A DNA stretch of 64,000 bases from Clarkia xantiana subsp. parviflora (lineage: Eukaryota; Streptophyta; Magnoliopsida; Myrtales; Onagraceae). Where the stretch lies: NCBI GenBank assembly GCA_036873135.1, contig JAPTYO010000004.1:38969105-39033104 (forward strand). The letters are read 5' to 3'. The notes beneath the pieces are model-generated. The model had not been told where the DNA came from. It did no database searches and saw only the letters and a program-made list of their open reading frames with translations. Below, piece by piece: positions 46,680 to 59,300 of the stretch. A program made the translations under genes and the position numbers. How positions within the stretch are numbered: the stretch's first letter is position 1; each line of letters opens with the position of its first letter.

Positions 46680-47274
46680 GATTCTTGAAGAAATTCAGCT
46701 GAATGATGAAATTTGATCAAGAACAATAGACGGCGAACAAGATGACAGCGAATGCGGTTCTTCAATCCAAAATCGCAAACAAGAATCAACGAAATCGATA
46801 GAATCGAAACGATCAATCAATGAAACCGATGAAATCAAATCAGTCGGACTGATTGGATCGCGAAACTAGCTAAAGAAGCTCTGATACCATGTTATGGATC
46901 AAGAATGTGAGAAAGAATCATTCATTAATCCATCTAAAGTTACAGAGTTGAATGTACAAAGAAGTTCAATATATATACAAGTGATTGAGCTCAATGAGCT
47001 GTAACTAACTTCTAACTAACTTACGAACTATGTAAACTAAGTATACAAAATTATGCCATGTGGATGCCAAATGGCTAGAAAGAACTGGTTGTTAGATGGC
47101 GCCATTATGCTGGAACGAGAGACTATCATATGAATTTGAGGATGTATATGTTCATAAATAATCCGTTACATTGGCAGTGGATATCTGTAAGAGTAAGGGC
47201 ATATAACACAAACTTTAGATGATATATTTTGAGAATCGAATTTGTTTTCAAAAATATAAAAAGTAAGTCAATAG

Positions 47275-47346
47275 GCCCTTATAGCTCAGTGGTAGAGCGT
47301 CAGTCTTGTAAACTGAAGGTCCGTAGTTCAATCCTGCGTGAGGGCA
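47275..47346 (+). tRNA. tRNA-Thr (anticodon TGT)
   Basis: 72 nt. Acceptor GCCCTTA pairs with TGAGGGC (with one G-T pair), discriminator A. D arm GCTC/GAGC; anticodon stem TCAGT/ACTGA with loop CTTGTAA, so the anticodon is TGT at 47307-47309; T stem CGTAG/CTGCG with loop TTCAATC. A run of six T at 47350-47355 is a good RNA polymerase III terminator. No intron, no encoded CCA. It lies 222 bp right of copia E. Confidence 0.95.
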
Positions 47347-47565
47347 TTATTTTTTCCTTTGTTTAGCTTGGGTTTTTTAGTGCGTTGAAACACCTCTGCT
47401 AAGCCATTTCTGAAAGAAAGTAAAACAATGGCAACCTTTTATTATTCCTTCTTGGAAACTTTTTCACTTGGAAGAGTACCAAAGTATTTTCTGTTCTCTA
47501 CATGGCTTGGCTCTATCATTTCGACTAGATGAAAATAGAAGAATACTTAAGAGCTGTAAACTTGA

Positions 47566-49948
47566 TCAGTCGAAATCCAGAAGCTGTTCGAGCTGTTCGT
47601 CAGTCCATTGAGGAAGTGAAGTAGTAGTGGTTCTTGCTGAAGCCAATGCTTCATTTTGATTGTGCTGTTCTTCCATACAAGTGTCCATGGGCATTGGACC
47701 ACCAATGTTGCTCTCTCTCTTTTCACCATTACCTGTTGATGATCCTTCTCCTTGTTGATGATTCTTAGCTCTCGGACTCCAAACTCCCTCTAGATTTCTG
47801 TCATTATGGAGCTCCCCGTGACCGGGTTCATTTAGGCAACTGCTTAAAGTTGGTGTTGGTTCCTTCTGGGCAATAGCTACTTTGCTGTTAACTAACTTCT
47901 CTATAGTTTTAACTCCTTGTCTGAAATTATTCAGGAGCCCACCGATCGTTCCCTTTGCTTTAGACGCTGAATTGTTCAAAGAGTTTGACCTCCCACTTTC
48001 TTCTGTCGAAACATGAATAAAACATCAACATTTTGCACACCAGAATTGATTGTTCTCGTCTATGAACACGAAACAAGTGTATTTATTCATACCTGAGGCA
48101 GAAGTACGGTTCACTGTTTTTTCAAGATGATCTACCGCTGACAGAGATTCAATGTTCTTTGAGATGACCTGCAAAGTGCATAGTGTTGCGTTGTATATTA
48201 AGATCAATAGGTATTTGAACTCCTACTGTATAAGTAAATATGCATCCTTTTTTTTCATTTTAAGTATATATATATAACACAGGTCTTCAAAGCTAAATCC
48301 TGGATAAGCTGTCAAGCTCTTCATGAATAGAAGTAACACATGCATTGCATTATTATTAAATATTGTCTCTTTGTTGAAATATTTGCAAGAGGCAAGAGAT
48401 ATAACGCAAGAACGATAAAGTTGTTACATAATTCAACAGATGAAGATGTAATTTGATTAGTACCTTGATGACATTGTTCACCGTGACATTGAGGTAGTGC
48501 ACAGATCGAGCAGGAGAAAATACTGCAACCTGAAAATACAGTGGCCTCGGTTAGTGGCTGAAGACATGAAATCTACTAGAAGTATAATAATTTCACATTA
48601 AGTGATGGGGTCATTTCAGTTCAGTTTAGTTTTGCAGATATACAACAATCCCACCTTCTGAAGTATCAAAACTGCACCGGCAGTTATCTCCATCCCAAAA
48701 TCTCTTTCTGCAAGTACTTTCCGATGAATGCTTGCACCAATTGTCCCAGTCGGATCCTAGGACACATAAGCATATCAATGACACAATTCATCTACTCCCA
48801 CAAAACAACCAAATGACAACCAACAATATACGTATCAAGCATAAACAATGATAGTGAATACCTTGAGAGTTACCATGAGATCACCAAGACCATTTGGTGT
48901 GCAAGATTTGATAAGTGCAACCACCTGACATTTTCAACCAGTTTGAACAATTAAAACACAATATGCAAGGCTTAGTTTGGTCCAAAACCATGCAATGCAA
49001 AGTTTTATACCTTGAAATATTAACCTAGTAACATATCACTTGGATGTTACAAAATTGAGTTCCCTAATGCAACAGTAAGTGCAAGTAAATTTTTTATCGT
49101 TGCTTATGTAATACCTGAGGCACCTTATCTTTATGACTGCTGTTAATGGAGCACAAAGGAGTCCCGATTGCCGCACCATCTCCACACAACAAGCCTAAAT
49201 ATTAGCAGGTACTCTCAGTAATAAAAAAAACCCACGTCAGGCCATCAAGATTCAGCAATGGAATCTATTGAATAACAATCATGAATCATATTCTGGTATT
49301 CCACACTGGAGTAAGTTTCGATCAATTTCAGTACTTCTATAATAACATCCCAGAGTACCAAATTGTTCCACCTATTTCAGACTAGGTCCATGAAATTGGA
49401 TTGAATTGAGTGAAGATCTTAACTACTTCTAGTTAGATTCACTCGTAAAATGGATAGACCAAATTACCTTGACGTCTTACAAAATCCACCGCACAAACCC
49501 ATGGATTCAGACTGAAATCAGCATCATCTTCACCTCCATCTTCCATAGCCCTCCTGATATACTCCTGAGTCGACACCGGCGCTTCTCCATCATCGGCTCG
49601 TTCCAAGTGCCTCACATTCCTAGCTTTGCTCTGCATCGCTGCTTGCACGGCTCCAGCAGGTCCTGGAATTCGCCACTGCTGCGAAGTTGATGCCTCGAGA
49701 GGGGGCAGAGAATCGGAGAGTAGGGCCCGAGAATCAAGATCGGCACCAGCGGCGGAGGAGGTTAGAGGGAGAGGGAGAGGTTGTGTCTGTGAACAGGGTC
49801 TGAGGGTGGAAGCGAAAGGTGTACGATTAAGGGTTTGGGTGTGAGAGAGATCAACTGGTAGTGGAAGCAGGGTTTGGCGCTTGGACGGGCGGACGAAGGA
49901 GGAGAGGTCGGAGTCGTCAACATCGAGAATCTCCCATGGCTCCACCAT
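47566..49948 (-). CDS. HROB: homologue of homologous-recombination OB-fold protein (HROB), 7 exons
   Basis: Exons, right to left: 49948-49468, 49194-49115, 48924-48862, 48756-48655, 48529-48464, 48168-48093, 48002-47566. All introns are GT-AG and join to 434 residues. The N-terminus (MVEPWEILDVDDSD) is acidic and disordered. The family signature RIPGPAGAVQAAM is at residues 93-105, then NPWVCAVDFVRRQG, and an OB fold at about 187-280 (VVALIKSCTPNG, MVTLKDPTGTIGASIHRKVL, AGAVLILQKVAVFSP, HYLNVTVNNVIKVI). Animal HROB recruits the MCM8-MCM9 helicase to sites of recombination; the same role here is by homology. The C-terminal 140 residues are polar and end ELLDFD-like (QLLDFD). The gene appears intact. 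Confidence 0.88.
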
Positions 49949-50136
49949 TTCTTCTTCTCTTCTTCCCTTCCCTGCACTGCAATGGAGTACGACGCGTCGC
50001 GCGGGAGAGTGGGTTTCAAAAATCGTAATAAACCATTTGGTTCTGGGCTGGGCTGGCTTAATTCACCGATGTGGACTCAATATTATTAATTTAGCCCGCA
50101 ATCTTTTTAAAGTGCTATGTTGGTCCTTATTTTCTA
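49949..50136 (-). promoter_or_regulatory. 5' region of the HROB gene
   Basis: CT-rich leader sequence on the minus strand directly upstream of the start codon, then the Mutator-type element at 50137. I see no clear TATA box, so the element may lie within or near the promoter. Confidence 0.35.
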
Positions 50137-50914
50137 GGGTTAATAATTAAATTACTACCCGAATTTTTATCAATTTACAAATCGTTACCTACACTTTAAT
50201 TTTTTCATAATTGGCTACTCAAAATTTCAATTTCATATCAAATTGCTATATCTATTTTAATTCCGATCAAATTGGACAGAAAATTGGTTTTTTCTACCAT
50301 GCTTGAGAAGTACCATGATTTTGCTTTTTTTGTTACTATGGTGGACTTAATTGTAACATATAGGTAAAACTTTTAAAAGTATGAAAAAAATATGATTTTT
50401 TAACTACACCTAGTATTTGTATCATATTATTAATAATATCAATTTCCTTAGGGAGTTCACCTCTAAGGCAATAGAAAAATATAAAAATAAGTATCACAAG
50501 CATGTTGCTTGTGGAACATAGTAGAAGAACCCCAGAAAATGAGCATTTTTCCGTCATGTGGGGGTTTTCATGTGTATCCAATATTGATTCTAATATAAAT
50601 TAGAACTATTGTAACGATATACTTTCAATTGTATACTCAACTGAAATGCACAGCCGAATTGAGTGGAAATCCAATTAAGCATCCAAGCGAATGGATTTCG
50701 CTACAATACTTTCAATCTATGTTTGAATTCATCTTAAGTACATAAGAAAATATTTCACGTGGCAAAAACATGTTTATCCTCCGTTTAATTTAACGAGATT
50801 TGAAAGGAGATAGCAATTTGCTCTGAATTTGAAAGTTTAGTCAGTTAATTAAAAAAAATTAAGTAACAAGTTATAAATTGATCAAAGTTCGGTAGCAATT
50901 TTGGTTATTAACCC
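50137..50914. mobile_element. 778-bp Mutator-type element, non-autonomous
   Basis: Ends GGGTTAATAATTAAATTACT and, reversed, GGGTTAATAACCAAAATTGC open imperfect inverted repeats of roughly 100 bp. The 9-bp duplication TATTTTCTA is perfect, at 50128-50136 and 50915-50923. The interior codes for nothing recognisable. Its termini resemble those of the element at 19476-40455 and the MITE at 1455-1974. Confidence 0.88.
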
Positions 50915-51546
50915 TATTTTCTATTGGTCCTTTTAAAAAAAAAATTCCATTTCTTTATTTTCATCGGCAAAAATAAAAATTCTTAAATTTCACCACCTCC
51001 GTCATTCGGAGCCATTTCCAGAGGTAACATTTTAATAGAACAAATATTCAGAAATATTTTTTTTAAATAAAAATTTCAGTAATAGCACAAAACGCAGGAC
51101 GGTCTTGGGTAAATTTACATTGGAATTTGTCCAATGTCGACCCACCTGTGCAGAGAGACAACGTGCTTTTGGGTTTTCTATTTTTGCCCATAGTGCTTTT
51201 GCTTTTGGGTTAATCATCTGGAAATTATTCCAATTCCCATAAGCTTGTATAGGTACGGGGCCCTCAAGCTTCATTGATTTTTTTTAGAATAAAAATGTTA
51301 CACACATCAACTTTTGACCGAATATGATGAATATGCGACTTATTTTTTTTTAGGGTTTCGGATAAATAGAATGAGATAAATTGTTTAAAAAAAATTGAAC
51401 TTAAGAAAATATTAAAAATAACATTATAAAATATATACTACATTTAACTGTTCTAACACATTTTTAAAGTACAAAAAATATATTTAAAGGTTCATTTAGA
51501 TCCATAATCAAATAATACCTCCAAGTCTAGATTAATATCTCCACGG

Positions 51547-52860
51547 CTATTGTAAGTCTTGATCACGACCCCTCCGGTTCCGTCTCCTTTGATTTGGATC
51601 CCTATTGCTTCTCATTCTTTTTGGAGGGTTTGGTGGATCATATTGAGTAGAAGTATGAGTCGTGTCTTGAGATGGATAATTCATTAAATTCTCGTCTAGG
51701 TCAGGAATATTGGCTTCTAGAGGACTACGAGGTTGGCTCCTACTCGTAGCCGCAGATGGTCGTCTACGTTCTTGTTCATCCCAGTTTGACTCTTCTTCTA
51801 TAATCACACGGTTGAAGTTTCGCATGTCACCAGCAACATCGTATGCACTGCGACATGAAATCAGGGCAGATTCGATTGCAGTTTTTGTTTCATCAGCAGC
51901 AGTCCCGAGTGCCCTCTTTATGTAACGAATTGCACTTTTAATGTGACCCACCTATATAAAAGAAAAACACGTAAAACTTAAAAATCATAAAAGCGCAGCA
52001 TAATATGTATAGAACGCAACAAAAATATTATAATTTATAATTTACCATTGTTCTCATTTGGTTTCCTCGAGGCACATACTCCATGGTTGGTGTTGGTTGA
52101 AACCCTTGTGCTGAGCGATTAACTATTTTTTGACCGAAGCGCCGCGTCACTCGATTGTACCAAACAAGATATTCTCCTTGTCGTGTCAAAACATTCATCC
52201 CACCTACTATGTACTCGGCAGCACTGTTCCAAAGGTTAATATATTGCATATGCACAATATGCCAAGGTTGAAAATTATTTATTCGCTTCAGTCTATGCAA
52301 TTTGTCCCATTCTAACACATTATCAATGGCATTGGGATGTTCTGATCTATGCCAAATTGTCGAAGCACTCTATCAGGCATATGCCATCCTACATTATGAA
52401 AGTGTATTAATGAGACTTTTCTCTTCATAGTAAATTATTCTCTGTGCAAATGGGAGGTGTAGTCTGCAGTCGCTCAGGTGTATAAGGAGTCCAATTTACC
52501 TGTAGTTAAAGTAAAACAAAAAAAAATCATTTTTTAATATAAGTAATAACGTTATATGAGTATTTGTATATAAACCTGGCATTGTTCTTGAACAGTTAGT
52601 TCGTCTCGGTAAAATTGACGAACGTGGGGCTTCGGTTGTTTTTTCCAGGTAGTAGGTCCTACCCATCTAATTTGTAATAATAATAGAGACATTTAAACAT
52701 AAATGTTACAATCAATTTTTTTTTAAAAAATAAGAAACTTGAGATTTCATTACCGTATTCCCAATGGTGTTTGGACATGATTTGCTTGTTGGTCAAGCAT
52801 TGTGATTCGTCCTATGTGGACTACATATAAGAAATCTACGTTTAAGAAATTTGGTCGGTG
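51547..52860 (-). pseudogene. plant-mobile-domain (MAIN-like) gene remnant
   Basis: Pieces of the plant mobile domain in order on the minus strand: RITMLDQQANHVQTPLGIR (about 52800), PTTWKKQPKPHVRQFYRDEL (about 52650), VNWTPYTPERLQTTPPIC (about 52500), HFHNVGWHMPDRVLRQFG (about 52410), LHRLKRINNFQPWHIVHMQY, LVWYNRVTRRFG (about 52140), then after a probable GT-AG intron (about 52043-51952) the tail HIKSAIRYIKRALGTA. Frame shifts near 52450 and 52330 break it. Such domains occur in host MAIN-like proteins and in Mutator-like elements; whether this copy was carried by a transposon is not clear. The 51,000-51,546 stretch and 50,924-51,000 are AT-rich with nothing recognised. Confidence 0.7.
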
Positions 52861-53204
52861 TATATATTATAAGCAGTACAATCTCAATAAGAAAATTTCA
52901 AAAATTTAATTAGAATAATCTAAGTTTAGTTATAATTTTAATAAATATAGAATATAATTTAGACACTTGTAATAATAACTTATGTAAATATACATACTTT
53001 CTTGGAAGAAAAATTCAAATTTGATTCTGCTCCCTTATGAAAGTTGGTAGGTTTATATATAATAAAAAACCTAAGAGGATGAAGGAGGATTGAGTGAAAA
53101 CAAATGAAAGAGGAAGGAATAGAAAATGACAGAAGGGGCTAAGGGCTGTAGTGGTTTCGTGATAAATACAACGAGAGTTTTTTTTTTTTTTTTTTAATAT
53201 AAGG

Positions 53205-53378
53205 AGTGAGGGAATCAGATTCCCTCCGTTCCCTCAGTCATCAATTCATTGATTGATGACCTCACTTGAGGGAATCTCCCAGTATTCCCTGGGGAGATTC
53301 CCATGCCCGGTCGTGCCTGCTACCCAACGCAGGACGACAGTGTGTACGCAGGATGGACCTGCGTACGCAGGTCCATCC
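53205..53378. repeat. cluster of palindromes
   Basis: A perfect 28-bp palindrome centred on GCGTAC runs from 53351 to 53378 (GGATGGACCTGCG and its complement). Just left are GAGGGAATCAGATTCCCTC (53208-53226) and a near-palindrome GTCATCAATTCATTGATTGA (from 53238). GGGAATC/GATTCCC words recur in 53208-53301. The whole could fold into several hairpins; it may be the terminal region of an unrecognised DNA element. The rest of 52,861-53,731 has no gene other than the CAR gene's upstream region. Confidence 0.7.
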
Positions 53379-53731
53379 GGCATAATGTGTTATTTTTTGA
53401 ATATTTTTATTTTAGGTGTTATTTTTTTAATTATTTTATTTAAAAATGTTATTTTAAAAAAAAAATCCGTCATTGGTGGAAACCGAAGAGAAAAGTGCCG
53501 TCTCTCTCTAAGCAAGAATCGTGGTCAATCAAGGAAGGCATCTCAGCAAAGATTGAACAACCTAACCAACAACTAATAAGTAATAATAAATGAGTCCAGC
53601 CAGAAAGAAGTAACGAACGCGGAGCAGACTTTTCCTTCTTGTAGTGTGTGTGTGGGTCCCGCTAAAACCTTCTCCTCCTTCAGAGTTTTTATAGTGGGGT
53701 GCCATTATTGGTTTGACAAGGGAAAGGGTTG

Positions 53732-55870
53732 ATGGCGTCAAGTCAATGTTCAAGAAGCCATTCATCGAACCAACCCCAGTCGCCGTCGATGATGGAGTCC
53801 ATGATGGGTCTTCTCCGTGTTCGGGTCAACCGCGGCGTCAACCTCGCCGTTCGTGACGTCCGCAGCAGCGATCCCTACGTCGTCGTCAGGCTGGGCAAGC
53901 AGGTTAAATCTGTTTCTTCTTCTTTCTCAGAATTCACAGATATTCACTGGAGTTACGTTAGATGTTGAAATTTCTTGCATCTGACCTCAAACTCAATTTG
54001 ATGATCCTGCTCAAACTTTGAGGATTCCGGCTAACTGATTTTATTTTAAGAAACTTTGGTATCTAGATTAAGAATTATGCTAAAAAAATTCAAGATTGGT
54101 GATAACTTTGCATGAATGAAGTTGTGCTCAAGCTCAACAAAAAGGAACAAGAGTTTGAGCTCAAACAACACTAATATATCTATCCACAGACTGCAGGAAT
54201 TCATCTGCGGTTGAAAAAAGCTCAAACAACAGTCTTAATATGTATTGCTGCCTTTTCCATCGATTGTATTCAATGTTTTCATTGCCAATTGCTCATTTAA
54301 GTTATCATACTTTCGTAGCTATGCTTGATCTACAGTATGAAATGATGAGCTCGGTAAACATTTCTCAATTATTATTCTGTGTCATTTGTTGTTGTGCCTC
54401 ATTGTCTTTGTCTGTCAAGGTAGGTCATGGGTGATTTTGTATACTTCACTCTCTTGTTTAGAGGAAATTGTGTTGAACAATCCAAATCAGTATCTAGAGA
54501 CATGAATACCTAAGAAATAATTCAGAAAGTAAGGAACAAGATAATAGAGATGGACAATACTGGTTAATTGTTTTCAAACTTCAGTTAGATAGGACAAGGC
54601 CAATGCCTTGAAGAGGATATGTTTTTACCAACTTCAGTGAATCAGTGGACAATTTTACCTTCCAAACATTACAAGTGAGTGTAGAATGTCAAGAGAATTT
54701 GGAAAAATCAAGTATATGCTGTAAAAAACTTTCATCTTATTTGGAAAAGCATATGCCATTTGTTGCTGAACAAAAATCCTGCTTCGTTTTTGCATTGAGT
54801 TATGTTTTTAATATAAAAAGTGGAATGACATTATGCAGCAAGTTGGGTTCTCAATGTCTTACACTTTTGTTAGTGTTATTTGGAAAAGTATGTATTTTCC
54901 ATAGTGATCTTTTATGCCTATTTAGTTTCGCATTGTTTTTACTATAGAAAGATATGCAATTATGCAGCAAAGTCTACTTTAATGTCTTAATTCTCCTGCT
55001 ATGATTCCTATTTGGAAAAAAAGAGAACATATATATATTGAACCAAGGTAGGGAAACATATATTTTGCATGTTGAAATTTGAGGTGGCTTTAGTTTTGCA
55101 TGTTAAACTTTTTACCTCTTCAGTTTAGCATTCTAAACTTGACTACCTCTATAATTTGTACCTGAGTTTTATGCAATTGATTTAGTTTAGATTGTAAAAA
55201 TTAAATCATTGCATAAAGGCCAGTACCAATAATGATTTAAATTTAGCATAGCTTGCATTTAGCAAAACGAAAAAGAGTCTGATAACAGCAGTATATTTTT
55301 GGCGAAGAGTCCTCCCTTAATTTTCGCTGGGCTAAACTAGAGGTATATGATCATTGCAGAAACTGAAGACACATGTTAAAAAGAAGAATGTAAACCCGGA
55401 ATGGAATGAAGATCTAACCCTTTCGATTGCCAACCCAAATCAGCCAATCACGCTGGTAAAGTGAATTCAAATATTTTCTAAATTGTTCATCTTAATGTTG
55501 TCCTGCTTTTGATGAGACCAATGGAAAATGATGTGGTGGTTTGAGAGCAAGGGGGTTTATATGATGTTTTGATCGTCAGACTGTTTACGACCATGACACA
55601 TTCACAAAGGACGACAAAATGGGAGATGCTGAATTTAGCATCAGGGCCTTCTTAGAAGTGCTGAGGATGGACTTGAGAGGTGTAGCAGAGGGGACGGTGG
55701 TGACGAGACAGTACCCAAGCAAAGACAACTGTCTGGCTGATGAGAGCTGCATCAAGTGGACAGGGGGCAGAGTGGTTCAAGACATGTGCCTTCGCCTCAG
55801 AAATGTCGAGTGTGGGGAAGTAGAAATCCAACTGCAGTGGATTGATCTTCCGGGCTGCAAAGGTATATAA
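53732..55870 (+). CDS. C2-domain protein of the CAR family, 3 exons
   Basis: Exons 53732-53902, 55360-55455 and 55580-55870 join to 185 residues; both introns are GT-AG and in phase 0. The single C2 domain covers about residues 27-155: LLRVRVNRGVNLAVRDVRSS, DPYVVVRLGKQ, KTHVKKKNVNPEWNEDLTLS, and TVYDHDTFTKDDKMGDAEFS supply the aspartates of the Ca2+-binding loops. The part after the third loop, with YPSKDNCLADESCIKW, is the insertion typical of plant C2-domain ABA-related proteins, which bind membranes with Ca2+ and help place PYR/PYL abscisic acid receptors. The C-terminus is VEIQLQWIDLPGCKGI. Intron 1 is 1457 bp and contains no other recognisable gene. A TATAG-like sequence is at about 53690. 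The gene looks intact. Confidence 0.93.
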
Positions 55871-56362
55871 TTTCCAAAGCATTACAAAATTGCTTTGTGT
55901 TGGAGTCTATCATCATATGTGTTTGTAAAGTCGAATGCGATGAAAATTAATAGATAATTAATGTTTGTATGTAAGGGTAGTATTGATTGGATTGGATTGG
56001 ATTGGAGTCGACTAACTGTATTGTGTGTGTGTGTGTTATAGCAGATGGATGTTGTGTTGCTTGTAAGTTGTAACTATGGTGCTTGGGATTACATTTATCA
56101 TAGATTATTGAGACTGCTTTGTTTTAGTAGGTACTTTTTATCTTAGGTGGGAGTTTATAGTATGGTATCTGGATTTGGAGATAATTTTTGGCTTAGGACA
56201 AATAGATATTTTTTCCAAATGCCCATATACAGTAAACTAAATACAAATATACCATCCACTTAAAACTAATAACAAATATACCTATTTTCGCTACTGGTAG
56301 GAGCAGAAATGAACTTTATTTCCGCGCCTGGCAGAAGCGTCAGTGTATAAACCACTGATTTA
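55871..56362 (+). other. 3' region of the CAR gene and spacer
   Basis: No gene. Short repeats of GATTG (about 55985-56005) and GT (56022-56036). From about 56290 TTTCCGCGCCTGG and CAGTGTATAAACCACTG resemble, loosely, sequence on the far side of the next element (AACTTCCGCGCCTTGG near 60325), so the hAT-like element at 56371 may lie inside an older repeat. Confidence 0.4.
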
Positions 56363-56370
56363 CTACGAAC

Positions 56371-59300
56371 TAGGGATGGCAATGGGTCAAAACCCGCGGT
56401 TTTGACCCATATCCATATCCGCACCACACACTTCTAAAGCGATCCATATCCGCCCCATATCCATTTGAAATTTTATGGACCACTCATATCCACACCACAC
56501 CATAATATGGATAATCCGTGGTTACCCACACCACACCGCATAATATTTTATTTTAATCCCTAAAAATATTTAAAAAAAATCATATTAATTCTAAAAATAA
56601 TACAAATACATTCTTTTACTCTCAAAAGTTCAAAATAACATTGATTTTTTTTTTTTAACTAAACTATTCCGTTGCACTGCATTATCTTTGAAGGACTTTG
56701 ATTGCGAATGAATGTGGATTTGTAGAGTAGGTGGTCAGTAGGCTGAAAATAAAAACCGGTAAGAATGAAGAATGACCAAAAACTGAATTGGACCGGTTAG
56801 GAAAAAACGGACCGTAAATAGACGATTTGATACGTAGTTGGATTATTTAGGTGTTTTCAATTTCGTTTCGGTCTCCGTGCTCTGAAAACTGTAGAAATCG
56901 AACTAGACTGATACTATCCAATATTATAATATAACTAGGTGTCAACGCGCGGTAAGTGTTTTTTTTTTTTTTTATCGAATTGTAGTATATTAAAAGTCAA
57001 TATCCAATGAAAACATTTCATTTGTACAACACAAGCAACTCAAAAAATTATTTGTCAAAATTATAGAAGTTTCATTGAAATTATATTATATATATAGATT
57101 GTAGTTTTTAGTTTGAATTGATCAATATGAAATAAGCGACTTTGGATTTCGTCATTAATATATACAATAATGTTGTAATTAAATTTATATATGTTATTAA
57201 TTCAGTTTTTATGTCATAATAATGGCAAAGTAAAAGTAAATTTATCATTGTTGTATGAATTTCCATAATTACCGTATTAATTTTGAAATTTTAAACTAAT
57301 TTATGTAATGAATTACATGAGGTATAATTATTCAATTATGAAAAGTGTTTATTTCCTACTAAAATACTACATTATAGTTAAAAGTTTCAAAGATTTTTTA
57401 TCAAGAAAATATATATTTTATTATGAACATTTAATTGTGAACTTTTTTAGAGGTTTAAAAATAAAACGAAATATGAACTTTCAATTTCAACTTTAACCCT
57501 AAATTTTATATTTGAATAAACAACAATAAGATCAAAGCTAAAGTTAAAGTTATTATAATGTAAATGATAAATTTTGTTTATATATATAACACGCTTCAAA
57601 TATATATATACTACGTTATGTTTTTTTTTTCCATCTATGATATATTATTAATAAAATATTTTAAGCTATTGTAATATAATTATGTGATTTATTATCAACT
57701 GGAATAAAAAAAATAAAAACTCCATAAAAATTAAAAGAAAATTATTCATTTATCTACAAATTAAAATTCTAATAAGAAACGAAATATAACTCTAATAAAT
57801 GAACAAGTTGATTGCAATTAAATATATATTAATTATAATAAAATTACAAATAAGGTATATCATTATTTTTTTGGCCAAATGAAGTATTTTCTCTAAATGG
57901 ATTTATATACAATATATGATTTGTATACTATTTTCATTTTTTAATATAAGTACATATCCTCTAAAGATTGGTTATTCTAATGTAACATTAGAAATTGAGA
58001 TGTCTAGCGGAGCCAGTCTCAAGGCAGAAGCTATTGTCAAAATTAGAGTCTGAGACGACAACAACGCTTAATCGAAATAAAGGGCAAGTGAGGTTGGATC
58101 GTATTTAGGAATACATTTTCAACTTGTGGAAGGCGTGGGAGAAGATGGAGCCAGAACTGGTCGTGGGTGTGTAATTTGGAGAGGCAACCCGTACATTCTC
58201 CGTCGCTTCAAGAGACAATAAATTAGTAGGAGAAGATGGTTATTTATGGTGGTGGCGGTTTGAGATGTAGCCGGAGCAGCTTATGAAGAGTTCTATGAAG
58301 AGGTTGCGAAGAGATTGATGATAAACATTAAGGAGATTGTGATTATGCTAGGGCTTAACATGTTTGATGGGAGGTAAATGAGAGTGTAGATTAAAAATAG
58401 TATATATAATAAAGTATATTTTGTATATTATTGTTGCATTTCCGGATGAGATCTTAGAAATATTCATTCATAAAATATTTTACTTTATAATTATATTTTT
58501 TTATTAATATTCTATATTTAATTTTCTGATTAATTTTTAATAGCTTCTTATGTTTCAATTTTCTTTAAAACCCCTTCTATCATCTAATTTTTTGAGCAAT
58601 TGAAAATGATTTTATTAACAGTGTGTGCAATAGCAAATAACTTTGATAATAGTGTAGATTTTTTTTTTTTTTTTTTATGTTATGATGTACAACTTAATTT
58701 GATCAAATAGTTAATATTTAATTTTTTTTAATTATATTTTTTTTCTCTTAATATTCTATATTAAATATTTTAATTATTTTTAATAGTTTCTTATGTTTCA
58801 TTTTTGTTAAAAAAATCCTCGATTTTCTAAATTTTAGTGCAATTGAAATTAATTTTTATAAGGGAGTGTGCAATACTTAATACAAATATTTATATTGTTT
58901 TAACATATTTTGTTTGAGAAATTTTTAAGAGTTTAATAGTGAAACGATGAGCAAAATATCATAAAGAAATTGATGGTAAGAATAATAATAATAAAAATAT
59001 CACTAAGGACAAATTAAAAAATGGATCAAATTTAGAGGACTTAATGTGGTATTATATTTAATAAAAAAAGAAACGTTTCCTGAGAAGCAATGTTGAGCTT
59101 TGGAGCAAATCTAACTCATTAGAGCTACACACATGTCAATGAGATGTCATCAGAGAGTGAAAATAATTGATGTGGACCAATGTTATATCTCTATTTTAAC
59201 ACGTCATTGGTCTGTTTTATTACTTGTCATAATTTTGTAACAACTATCAGAATTATATTATATATTGATATTGATATTGATATTGATAATATGATATATA

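Larger units (their letters stand above)
42173..47047 (-). mobile_element. Ty1/copia element E with short LTRs
   Basis: LTRs are 42173-42334 (162 bp) and 46890-47047 (158 bp), with about nine substitutions plus one small indel. A perfect 5-bp duplication AAATT is at 42168-42172 and 47048-47052. The primer-binding site TGGTATCAGAGC (46878-46889, minus) matches initiator tRNA-Met, and a long polypurine tract adjoins the 3' LTR (42335-42365). All copia domains are present in the order gag, protease, integrase, reverse transcriptase, RNase H, but broken by stops. Confidence 0.95.

Noticed and set aside
51032..51274. Minus-strand ORF of 80 residues
   Set aside because: Low-complexity AT-rich surroundings, no recognisable domain or splice context.
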